Shown here in pieces: positions 1 through 6,943 of a DNA stretch of 45,458 nucleotides. This stretch comes from Mollicutes bacterium Phil14 (GTDB taxonomy: Bacteria; Bacillota_I; Bacilli_A; ML615J-28; CAG-698). The position numbers and the translations under genes are program-made. Below the pieces are notes generated by a model. It saw only the letters and a list, made by a program, of their open reading frames with translations. It was not told the origin of the DNA and searched no databases. The DNA is taken from the NCBI GenBank assembly GCA_001940985.1, contig MSHB01000023.1:1-45458 (forward strand), in the 5' to 3' direction. Position 1 is the stretch's first letter; every line of letters begins with the position of its first letter.

Positions 1-162
1 GATAGTGACTTAGTAAATGAAAAAGGTCAAGTAATAAAATTCCCTGAAACTGATACATTAGTAGATTATTCAGTAAGAATCACATCTGAAAAATATGGAT
101 ATGATCAAACTGTTAATTTACAAACTAAAGTTCCAGCGTATCTTGGTGATTTAAAGAATTAA
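1..162 (+). CDS. C-terminal end of a protein, probably a secreted Ig-like-domain protein (partial)
   Basis: An open frame enters from the left edge and stops at TAA 160-162, giving the last 53 residues. The segment alternates polar and hydrophobic residues in a beta-sandwich style, with a phrase resembling 'E-T-D-T-L-V-D-Y-S-V-R-I-T-S', which recalls the bacterial Ig-like (atrophied Big) domains at the ends of surface proteins. No catalytic motif, sorting signal or membrane anchor is visible in this tail. The gene's start and most of its body lie outside the window, so the identification is tentative; the frame itself is clear. Confidence 0.5.
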   Translation, partial: DSDLVNEKGQVIKFPETDTLVDYSVRITSEKYGYDQTVNLQTKVPAYLGDLKN

Positions 163-191
163 CCATTACTAGTAAAACTTTTAAAAAAACC

Positions 192-220
192 TTGCTTTTA
201 TTTAATGATTAGTGTATAAT
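192..220 (+). promoter_or_regulatory. Sigma-A-type promoter of rpmG
   Basis: TTGCTT (192-197), a 17-base spacer and TATAAT (215-220) lie 31 bases upstream of the rpmG start. The match to the housekeeping consensus is good. Confidence 0.6.
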
Positions 221-251
221 AACAAGGTAAGACAAATTAGGAGGACTAGTT

Positions 252-407
252 ATGCGCGTAACTTTCTTAATGAAGTGTACAGTTTGTGGAGAAGAGAATT
301 ATTTAACAGAAAAAAATAAAAAGAACACTCCTGACAGAATCGAACAAATGAAGTTCTGTCCTAAATGTAGAAAACAAACTTTACACAAAGAAAAGACTAA
401 AAAATAA
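252..407 (+). CDS. rpmG: 50S ribosomal protein L33
   Basis: A 51-residue basic protein, the normal L33 length. It carries two CxxC pairs (C-T-V-C near residue 9 and C-P-K-C near residue 36), so it is the zinc-binding (C+) form of L33, a component of the large ribosomal subunit near the tRNA exit site. The ATG at 252 follows a purine-rich Shine-Dalgarno sequence (AGGAGG-like, about 239-244). It is a single-gene unit with its own promoter and terminator. Many Firmicutes encode a second, zinc-free L33 elsewhere, which cannot be judged here. Confidence 0.95.
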   Translation: MRVTFLMKCTVCGEENYLTEKNKKNTPDRIEQMKFCPKCRKQTLHKEKTKK

Positions 408-433
408 AAAAGGCATCATAGATGCTTTTTTTA
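408..433 (+). terminator. Rho-independent terminator of rpmG
   Basis: A 7-base stem, AGGCATC / GATGCTT (411-427) with loop ATA, is followed by a T run, directly after the rpmG stop codon. Confidence 0.85.
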
Positions 434-471
434 TTTGCAAAAAGTACATATTTTTCTTTTTTCTTCAAAAA

Positions 472-499
472 GTGACAAATGAAAGTATTAGAATATATT
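472..499 (+). promoter_or_regulatory. Promoter of the FtsK/SpoIIIE-like gene
   Basis: GTGACA (472-477), 16 bases and TATATT (494-499). The -10 element ends only 16 bases before the ATG at 516, implying a leader of about 10 bases whose first part would be the ribosome-binding site AAGAGGT. Confidence 0.5.
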
Positions 500-515
500 A
501 CAAGAGGTAGTATAT

Positions 516-2261
516 ATGGCAAAAGAGAAGAAAAGAAAAGTTGATGAAGTAGAAAAAAAAGAGACTTTATTTTATTATGAAATTATTGGTGTAATATTAA
601 TAGTATTTTCAACTACCGTTCTTGGCAAGTTTGGTAGAATTGGTAGTTTTTTTACATTATTATTTAAGACTTGTTTTGGAGATTGGTACTGGTTATTTAT
701 TTTATTTGTTTTATTTTTGGGTATTTATAATTTGTTTTTACATAAAAAATTTGATTTTAAAAGTAATGTTTTTATAGGCTTTTGCTTTATTAGTTTATCA
801 ATTCTTTTAATGTCACATTTTCCATTACATAATTATGCTGCTAAAGAAACAAATAATTATTTTTCTAAAGTATGGAGTATATACAAAACATATTTAAATG
901 AAAAAACTGCTGATTATTTAGGTGGGGGAGTGATAGGAGCTTTTTTGTTTTATTTGATTTTTTATCTTTTTGGAAAATATGGAGTAATTTTATGTGCTAT
1001 TTTAATTTTTATGTTAGGATTTTCATTGTTTATTAACAAGCCTATTATTGATATATTTGCATTTTTCACGAGTAAAGCTAAATATGTAAAAAAATATACA
1101 GGAAATTTTGCTAACTTTTTTAAATATGAATTAGGTAGTGATAAAAGAAGACCACATAAAAATAAAGAAAGTATATTTTTAAGAAATATCTCTTTGCCTA
1201 TTAGATTATTTGATGCTAATAAAGCTGATGCTTCATATGTTATGCAAGACAAAATTAGTGGTGAAAATAAAAACTTAATTTTATCAATTTTAAATACTTT
1301 TGGTGCTGAATATAAATTTATTGATATGAAAGTTAGTTATAAAGTAACAACATATAAAATATTGTTATATACATATCTAGATATTAAAATGGTAGTTAAA
1401 AAATTACAAGAAGTGATTGTTGAGAACTTTTTTTATAGTAAAATAAATAATGTTTTAACTATTCAAGTTACAAATCAATATGAACAGATTTTAACAATGA
1501 ATGAAATTTTATTAAAACAAAATAGTTTACTTAATAACTATATAGTTCCTATCGGTATTTCCAATTGTGATTTTTTAATAGAAGTAGATATTGCCAAGAA
1601 ACCAAACTTTTTAATTGTGGGTAGTGAAAATAGTGGGATAAAAACTTTTATAAGTGCAATACTATCTATCCTTTTTTCAAAAGTTTTAGTTTGTAATTAT
1701 GAATTAGAAATATTTGATATTTATAATGATTTTGAAAAGTATAATGATATTATTGATATAAGACGTGGAAGCATACTAGAATTTTTAGATTTATTAATAG
1801 ATGATGTTAATAGTAGATTAGACACATTTAAAAAATTTGAGATATTCAGTTTTACAGAATATAATCGAAAAATTGAAATGGGTTTATTAAATGAAACTTA
1901 TATGAAAAGAAAAATTATTATTATAAATCACGTTAATATGAATAAAGAAACTTTTTCTTTTTTTGAAAATAAAATTATGTATATAAATCAATCAGCTATA
2001 AAGTCGGGTATAAATATATTTTTAATATGTAGAAATTCTAGTATTATAAATAATGTTGTATTAAGTGTTTTTGAAAATAAAATGTTTTTTAAATGTGAAA
2101 AAGAAAAGTTTGATAATAATATTATAAAAAATGATAATAGCTATTATTTATTAGGAAATGGAGATGCTATTTTAGAAAGTGATAATGAAACAACTAGATT
2201 GCAGACACCTCTTATTACTAGTAAAGAGATAGAAAAGGTCATAAAATTTTTGTTAAATTAA
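516..2261 (+). CDS. FtsK/SpoIIIE-family DNA-translocase homologue with destroyed ATPase motifs
   Basis: 581 residues in the normal FtsK/SpoIIIE domain order. A basic start is followed by four hydrophobic segments (about 20-35, 55-75, 83-100, 138-178) like the FtsK 4TM anchor, then an alpha-domain-like stretch (about 245-340) leading into 'V-P-I-G-I-S' and 'D-I-A-K-K-P-N-F-L-I-V-G'. The Walker A of active members (GTTGSGKS type) here reads GSENSGIKT (369-377), with Ile at the position of the catalytic Lys. The Walker B aspartate-glutamate (IDELADLM type) is replaced by IIIINHVNMN (467-476), and the conserved ATQRPS is CRNSS. The end still matches the family (L-G-N-G-D, then a final acidic helix), but no gamma (KOPS-reading) domain follows. 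It should therefore be unable to hydrolyse ATP. The frame is intact over 1.7 kb, which argues for a retained structural role rather than a fresh pseudogene. An active FtsK or SpoIIIE is presumably encoded elsewhere. Confidence 0.75.
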   Translation: MAKEKKRKVDEVEKKETLFYYEIIGVILIVFSTTVLGKFGRIGSFFTLLFKTCFGDWYWLFILFVLFLGIYNLFLHKKFDFKSNVFIGFCFISLSILLMSHFPLHNYAAKETNNYFSKVWSIYKTYLNEKTADYLGGGVIGAFLFYLIFYLFGKYGVILCAILIFMLGFSLFINKPIIDIFAFFTSKAKYVKKYTGNFANFFKYELGSDKRRPHKNKESIFLRNISLPIRLFDANKADASYVMQDKISGENKNLILSILNTFGAEYKFIDMKVSYKVTTYKILLYTYLDIKMVVKKLQEVIVENFFYSKINNVLTIQVTNQYEQILTMNEILLKQNSLLNNYIVPIGISNCDFLIEVDIAKKPNFLIVGSENSGIKTFISAILSILFSKVLVCNYELEIFDIYNDFEKYNDIIDIRRGSILEFLDLLIDDVNSRLDTFKKFEIFSFTEYNRKIEMGLLNETYMKRKIIIINHVNMNKETFSFFENKIMYINQSAIKSGINIFLICRNSSIINNVVLSVFENKMFFKCEKEKFDNNIIKNDNSYYLLGNGDAILESDNETTRLQTPLITSKEIEKVIKFLLN

Positions 2262-2265
2262 AAAG

Positions 2266-2316
2266 GAGTTAAATGATAAATATCATTAAGATAAATATCA
2301 TTTAACTCTATTTTTT
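2266..2316. terminator. Bidirectional terminator between convergent genes
   Basis: A long inverted repeat (GAGTTAAATGATA at 2266-2278 and TATCATTTAACTC at 2296-2308) separates the FtsK-like gene from rarA, with T's on the plus side and A's before it, so it can serve both strands. It overlaps the rarA stop codon. Confidence 0.75.
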
Positions 2317-3549
2317 TTCTTTTGCCTTTTTGATAGCCTCATATCTTTGTTTTAAGGCTTCTTCATATTTGCCTGTAGTTTTTGGTGTGTAATATGTACG
2401 ATCTTTAATTACATCAGGTAAATATTGTTGGTTTACCCAAGCACCAGGGTAATCATGAGGGTATTTATAAGGTGTTTGACGCTTATCAAAAGAATAAGTG
2501 TTTTTCAAGTGCAGTGGAAGATTTCCACTATGTCCTTCCTCAATATCTTTAATAGCGGCTTCTATTGCTAGATAACTTGAATTTGATTTAGGAGATAGAG
2601 CCATATCAATTACTATTGATGCAAGAGGAAGTTTGGCTTCTGGCATTCCTAATTCTAAAGCTGCTTCACATGCGGCTTTTACTTTAGGTCCCATAGATGG
2701 ATTTGCTAAAGAAATATCTTCATAGCAAATGCAATATAATCTTCTAATAAGGGGAAGAAAATCTTCACTAGAAAGTAGTTTTGCTAAATAATGCAAACTA
2801 GCATCAACATCACTACCTCTAATTGATTTATGTAATCCACTTAATGTATCATAGTAACTATCTTCATTTTTATCGATTGATATATTAGGCTTTAGAATGA
2901 TTGACTTAGCAAAATCTAAATCTATTTTATCAATATCACCTTTTGATAAATATATACCTTCAATCATATTGATTAAAGTTCTGATTTCTCCGTTGGCCAT
3001 ATTGATTACATAGTTTTTTGCTTCCTCAGAAAAAGAAGTAGAGTCATTGTAATAAGCACAGGCACGATAGAATATCTTCTCTAAATCTTTAAATTCAAAT
3101 TCATTCAATTTGAATACTAAACAGCGCGATCTAATTGCTGGAGAAACTGAATGATAAGGATTAACAGTTGTAAGACCAATTATAGTAACAGTACCATTTT
3201 CAACATATGGCAATAAGAAGTCTTGAATATCTTTTTTCATTCTGTGAATTTCATCAACAATCATAATAGTTTGTTTATTAGTTACTAACATAGCATCATC
3301 AATCATAGATTTTAATGTTGCTTTATTATCAGTAGAAGCATTGAATGTAAAATATTTTACATCTAAAGTATTGCATATAACAAAAGCAATTGTTGTTTTT
3401 CCAATACCAGGATTACCATAAAGAATTAATGATGGTATGTAGCCGTTTTTCATCATTTTTGTGATTGCTCCATTTGGACCAATCAAGTGATTTTGTCCAA
3501 CAATATCTTCAATTTTTTTAGGACGAAGACGATAAGCTAATGGTTCCAT
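2308..3549 (-). CDS. rarA: Replication-associated recombination protein A (RarA/MgsA AAA+ ATPase)
   Basis: 413 residues, typical for RarA, a clamp-loader-like AAA+ ATPase that acts at stalled replication forks. The start M-E-P-L-A-Y-R-L-R-P followed by I-V-G-Q is the family signature. Walker A is GNPGIGKTT (Lys51) and Walker B is IMIVDEIH (Asp99-Glu100); an arginine-finger-like S-R-C and the tetramerisation part (about 250-410, with A-Y-K-Y-P-like K-Y-P-H-D-Y-P) follow. The ATG at 3549 is fixed by homology, but the only good Shine-Dalgarno (GAAAGGA) lies about 34 bases upstream, beyond a small hairpin (separate entry). It is convergent with the FtsK-like gene. Confidence 0.95.
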   Translation of the reverse strand: MEPLAYRLRPKKIEDIVGQNHLIGPNGAITKMMKNGYIPSLILYGNPGIGKTTIAFVICNTLDVKYFTFNASTDNKATLKSMIDDAMLVTNKQTIMIVDEIHRMKKDIQDFLLPYVENGTVTIIGLTTVNPYHSVSPAIRSRCLVFKLNEFEFKDLEKIFYRACAYYNDSTSFSEEAKNYVINMANGEIRTLINMIEGIYLSKGDIDKIDLDFAKSIILKPNISIDKNEDSYYDTLSGLHKSIRGSDVDASLHYLAKLLSSEDFLPLIRRLYCICYEDISLANPSMGPKVKAACEAALELGMPEAKLPLASIVIDMALSPKSNSSYLAIEAAIKDIEEGHSGNLPLHLKNTYSFDKRQTPYKYPHDYPGAWVNQQYLPDVIKDRTYYTPKTTGKYEEALKQRYEAIKKAKEKK

Positions 3550-3559
3550 ATATTCTTAC

Positions 3560-3590
3560 AAGTTGATTAATATACTCAACTTTTCCTTTC
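3560..3590 (-). promoter_or_regulatory. Hairpin between Shine-Dalgarno and start codon of rarA
   Basis: Read on the minus strand, GAAAGGA (3584-3590) is followed by a stem AAGTTGA / TCAACTT (3576-3582 with 3560-3566) and a 9-base loop, then ten bases and the ATG. Folding the stem would shorten the effective distance from the Shine-Dalgarno to the start codon to near normal. No closer ribosome-binding site is visible. Confidence 0.4.
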
Positions 3591-3647
3591 GACTATATTT
3601 ATTTTACCATATAACTTATAAAATAACAAGAGGAAAGCCAAATTACA

Positions 3648-4043
3648 TTAAATATGCTCTTTGCTTACCTTTAATATAGGTTTAAAGTTAACACCAATTA
3701 TTCCGCCAGCACTAGCAGCGATTAAATATGTCACAGTTTTTATAAAGTTTTTATTTATAAATGGTACATCAGTGAAAAAATTTATTATTAGAGAAATCAG
3801 TATTATTACTAAGGCAGCTGTTAGTCCTTCTAATAGTCCATTCTTTTGAGCACAGTTCCCAGAGATTATACCGAGAATTAAAAATAAAACTACACCTATT
3901 ATAAACGAATATGTGTTAAACGTCTTTCTTTCACTACTGATTTTATTTGTATAGATTAAAAAAGAATAAATACTTGCAAAAATGGCAAGAATAAGAAAGA
4001 AAAAGAAGTAAACAATAATTTTTTGTTTGATTATATTTTTCAT
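3648..4043 (-). CDS. TIGR04086-like small integral membrane protein
   Basis: 131 residues with four hydrophobic segments (about 10-30, 45-60, 70-90, 100-118) and a short basic tail, the size and layout of the TIGR04086/YrzE family of Firmicutes membrane proteins, whose function is unknown. The glycine-rich third and fourth helices (G-L-L-E-G-L-T-A-A and A-A-S-A-G-G-I-I-G-V) are family-like. The ATG at 4043 is preceded by GTGGTGA. It is divergent from the YetF-like gene. The family is assigned from general resemblance, so this is moderately sure. Confidence 0.6.
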   Translation of the reverse strand: MKNIIKQKIIVYFFFFLILAIFASIYSFLIYTNKISSERKTFNTYSFIIGVVLFLILGIISGNCAQKNGLLEGLTAALVIILISLIINFFTDVPFINKNFIKTVTYLIAASAGGIIGVNFKPILKVSKEHI

Positions 4044-4059
4044 AATTTATCACCACTAA

Positions 4060-4065
4060 ATTATA
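4060..4065 (-). promoter_or_regulatory. Probable -10 element of the TIGR04086-like gene
   Basis: TATAAT on the minus strand lies 16 bases before the ATG; no convincing -35 is visible. The arrangement TATAAT-TTAGTGGTGA-start closely repeats the one before rnhC (41195-41200). Confidence 0.45.
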
Positions 4066-4102
4066 TGAATTACACTTTGTTTTAGAACATGAAAGGATTT
4101 AT

Positions 4103-4822
4103 ATGGGAATACATATTTTAATTAAAACAGCGCTTGTATATTTTTTTATTTTAATAGTTTTAAAAATAATGGGCAAAAGAGAAATTGGTCAATTAAGTTT
4201 GTTTGACTTTGTTATTTTGTTAATGATAGCAGATGTAGCAGTAATGGGAATAGATAATGAAGAAATTCCCTTTTACTTTTTTTTATTAGCAATTACAATC
4301 TTAGCTGTCATTCAAAAAACTTTATCATTTGTGCTTTTAAAAATACCTGGATTAAGAGATTTCTTTGATGGTAAAGAATCTGTTATAATAATTGATGGTA
4401 AAGTTAATATTAAGGAAATGAGAAAACAAAATTATAATTTTAACGATTTGGTAGTGCAATTAAGATTGAAAAACATCAGATCATTATCTGAAGTAAGATA
4501 TTTAATATTAGAAACAAATGGTGAAATAAGTGTTTTTAAATATGATGAATTTAATAATACACCATCAGTGAACATAAAAAGTAAAACTAATGATACTACT
4601 GCAACCAAACAATTAACTAATCAAACAAGCGACAAAGATATTTATCCGTTTCCTATCATTTTATCAGGTAAAGTATGCAAAGACAATATTAAATTGCTTA
4701 ATATCAGTGAAAAATGGATTATAAAGAAAATTAAAGAAAAAGGATATGAAGAAATAAATGATATTTATTATGCTACCTATGAGGATGGAGATTTATTTAT
4801 ACTAGAAGTCTATAAGTTTTAG
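4103..4822 (+). CDS. YetF/YcaP-family membrane protein (DUF421)
   Basis: 239 residues. Three N-terminal membrane helices contain the family hallmark K-I-M-G-K-R-E-I-G-Q-L-S-L-F-D-F (about 21-36). A cytoplasmic domain follows with R-L-K-N-I-R-S-L-S-E-V-R-Y (about 121-133) and L-E-T-N-G-E-I-S-V, which are diagnostic of DUF421. The C-terminal part (about 180-239) resembles the extra domain of Bacillus YetF/YdfS-type proteins. Some members of this family are spore inner-membrane proteins affecting spore resistance, but the biochemical role is not known. The start has AAAGGA a few bases upstream. The last 21 bases overlap the end of the convergent flippase gene. Confidence 0.85.
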   Translation: MGIHILIKTALVYFFILIVLKIMGKREIGQLSLFDFVILLMIADVAVMGIDNEEIPFYFFLLAITILAVIQKTLSFVLLKIPGLRDFFDGKESVIIIDGKVNIKEMRKQNYNFNDLVVQLRLKNIRSLSEVRYLILETNGEISVFKYDEFNNTPSVNIKSKTNDTTATKQLTNQTSDKDIYPFPIILSGKVCKDNIKLLNISEKWIIKKIKEKGYEEINDIYYATYEDGDLFILEVYKF

Positions 4823-6280
4823 TATTTTTATATAAATGATTGATAAGATTCCACTTATAATTGATGCGATAATAAAATTATTAATTTTAAGTTTTAATAA
4901 ATAAGTAGTTGTTAATATTAATATTATTAAAATTATTATACTAATTAATTTTTGTGATTTGAATTTTAGATTAATAATATTTTTTAGATAAAATAGTGTC
5001 GTTAATGTTACTAGAACAGAATTTAATACCATAGCGATAATTAAACTATGATAAAAGATTTTATTAATAAAAGTTAATGAAAAAATTAATACAAGCTTAG
5101 TAATATTAGAAATAATAGAAAAAATAAAAAGTTGTTTAGATTTTCCTATAGCTTGTAAAATTGATATTATAGGTGGTTCAATATAAAAAAGCAAAAATGG
5201 AAATATAAATAATTTTACATAGTTGCTACCAATATTAGTGCCAAATATTAATTGCATGTATTCTTCACTAAAATTAAATAAAATAGAAGTTATTAATATT
5301 CCAGGTAAAATTGAAAATAATAATGATTTTTCTATTAAGTTTCTAACTATATCATATTTTTTATCTGCGTAATTTTGAGAAATGCTTGGAATTATGCTTG
5401 TAGCTATGGATGTAGAGACAAAAGAAAACATAGTAATTAAAGGAATTGCATAGGCATTAACTTCACTATATTTATATATAATATTATTCTTTGAATAACC
5501 TGCTAGTGTTAATGCTAAGGTAAATATGATTGGTTCAAGAAAAGTAGTAAAACTAGTTATTAATCTAGAAGCGGTTGTTGGAAAGGATATTGATAAGATT
5601 TCTTTTGTTGGTGAGCTTTCGCCTTTAACATGAATAATGTTTTTTTTCAATAAAACTATTTCATATATTAAAGAAATTATTTCTCCAATCCCCATAGAAA
5701 ATATTGCCATCGTTACAGAAAAAACAATTCCATATTTTGATAATAAGATTAAAATCAAAGTTGAAAATGCTATTCTAGCTACTTGTTCAATAACATTAGC
5801 ATATGCACTGATATTAACTTTATTTATACCATTGTAATATCCTCTCATAATGTTATTACATACTATAAAAGGTAAAAATATGATAATAGATATTATTGGG
5901 TAAAATGTATTTTCTTGTTTTAGCCATTCAGTTGTTAATGGTTTAATAATTAATAATAATATTGTTGTTGCAACAAGCGAAGAGATAATTCCAATAAATA
6001 ATGATTTTTTTAAAATAGTTTTATTACTATATTTTTTAGTAATGAGATTTTCAGAAACTATTTTAGCTAGGGCAATGTTTAAAGAAAAACCAGCTATACT
6101 CATAAATAACATTACTGATGGAAGGGCTATTATGTATAATGATATTCCATCATTTCCAAGCAGTCTAGTAAGGACAATTCTGTTAAATAAACTTAGTCCT
6201 TTAACAAGTAGACTACAAATAATCAAAATAATTGTATTCCTGACTAGGGAATTTTTAAATTTAAATATATTTTTTTTCAT
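4802..6280 (-). CDS. SpoVB/MurJ-type polysaccharide or lipid-II flippase (MOP superfamily)
   Basis: 492 residues with about 14 hydrophobic segments. The N-terminus (N-T-I-I-L-I-I-C-S-L-L-V-K-G-L-S then N-R-I-V-L-T-R-L-L-G, later G-I-S-L-Y) follows the SpoVB family, in which the protein moves lipid-linked cell-wall or spore-cortex precursors across the membrane. This fits the sporulation genes nearby, but ordinary MurJ/RfbX-type export cannot be excluded. No candidate start has a good Shine-Dalgarno: ATG 6280 gives the usual family N-terminus, ATG 6298 adds six residues, and a TTG at 6340 would add twenty hydrophobic residues. The gene is isolated, with a convergent neighbour on its left and the apt promoter on its right. 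Confidence 0.75.
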   Translation of the reverse strand: MKKNIFKFKNSLVRNTIILIICSLLVKGLSLFNRIVLTRLLGNDGISLYIIALPSVMLFMSIAGFSLNIALAKIVSENLITKKYSNKTILKKSLFIGIISSLVATTILLLIIKPLTTEWLKQENTFYPIISIIIFLPFIVCNNIMRGYYNGINKVNISAYANVIEQVARIAFSTLILILLSKYGIVFSVTMAIFSMGIGEIISLIYEIVLLKKNIIHVKGESSPTKEILSISFPTTASRLITSFTTFLEPIIFTLALTLAGYSKNNIIYKYSEVNAYAIPLITMFSFVSTSIATSIIPSISQNYADKKYDIVRNLIEKSLLFSILPGILITSILFNFSEEYMQLIFGTNIGSNYVKLFIFPFLLFYIEPPIISILQAIGKSKQLFIFSIISNITKLVLIFSLTFINKIFYHSLIIAMVLNSVLVTLTTLFYLKNIINLKFKSQKLISIIILIILILTTTYLLKLKINNFIIASIISGILSIIYIKILKLIDF

Positions 6281-6333
6281 ATTAAACAATATGTTCATTG
6301 TAATAATAAATATGAAATAAATTAATAAAATTA

Positions 6334-6362
6334 TTAACAAATTATTTGTTTTGTGATATAAT
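6334..6362 (+). promoter_or_regulatory. Promoter of the apt-relA-dtd operon
   Basis: TTAACA (6334-6339), a 17-base spacer and TATAAT (6357-6362): one mismatch to the sigma-A consensus with ideal spacing. Confidence 0.7.
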
Positions 6363-6393
6363 TCACTATGTTAAGAAAGAAGAGGTGTAAGTT

Positions 6394-6906
6394 ATGAATT
6401 ACAAAGATTTTATTGCCGATGTTAAAGATTTTCCTATTGAAGGAATTCTATTTAGAGATATTACACCACTTATGTCAAATGGTGAAGCTTTTAGAAGTGC
6501 TTGCTCTGAATTGAAAGAATTTGCCAAAGAAGTAGGTGCTGAAGTTATTGTTGGTCCTGAATCAAGAGGATTTATTTTTGGTTGTCCAATAGCTTATGAT
6601 TTAGGAATTGGATTTATTCCAATTAGAAAACCTAATAAGTTACCACGTGAGACAATTAGTGTTTCATATGCGCTTGAATATGGAAAAAACACTTTATGCA
6701 TGCATAAAGATGCTATTAAACCAGGACAAAAAGTATTAATTATTGATGACTTATTAGCCACTGGTGGAACTGTTAAAGCTACAATTGATTTAGTAGAAAG
6801 TTTAGGTGGTAAAGTAGTTGGTTTAGGATTTTTAATTGAACTTGTTGATTTAAAAGGTAGAGAATTATTAAAAGATTACAAGATGAAAACATTGATTAAA
6901 TATTAA
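6394..6906 (+). CDS. apt: Adenine phosphoribosyltransferase
   Basis: 170 residues, the usual Apt length. It converts adenine and PRPP into AMP plus pyrophosphate (purine salvage, cytoplasm). The PRPP loop [13 protein letters not shown] is at about 114-126; [10 protein letters not shown] and R-K-P-N-K-L-P are the adenine-specific features. The start ATG at 6394 follows AAGAGGTG. It is the first gene of an operon with relA (37 bases downstream), the same apt-rel order found in Bacillus, linking adenine salvage and alarmone control. Confidence 0.97.
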   Translation: MNYKDFIADVKDFPIEGILFRDITPLMSNGEAFRSACSELKEFAKEVGAEVIVGPESRGFIFGCPIAYDLGIGFIPIRKPNKLPRETISVSYALEYGKNTLCMHKDAIKPGQKVLIIDDLLATGGTVKATIDLVESLGGKVVGLGFLIELVDLKGRELLKDYKMKTLIKY

Positions 6907-6943
6907 AATGATAATTAGTTAATTTTATCGAGAGGAGGTTAAT

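Noticed and set aside
6280..6330. Sigma-E-like promoter before the SpoVB-like gene
   Set aside because: TCATATT fits the -35, but the spacer is 15 and the -10 (CATATTGT) has two mismatches; it would also place the transcript start almost on the start codon.
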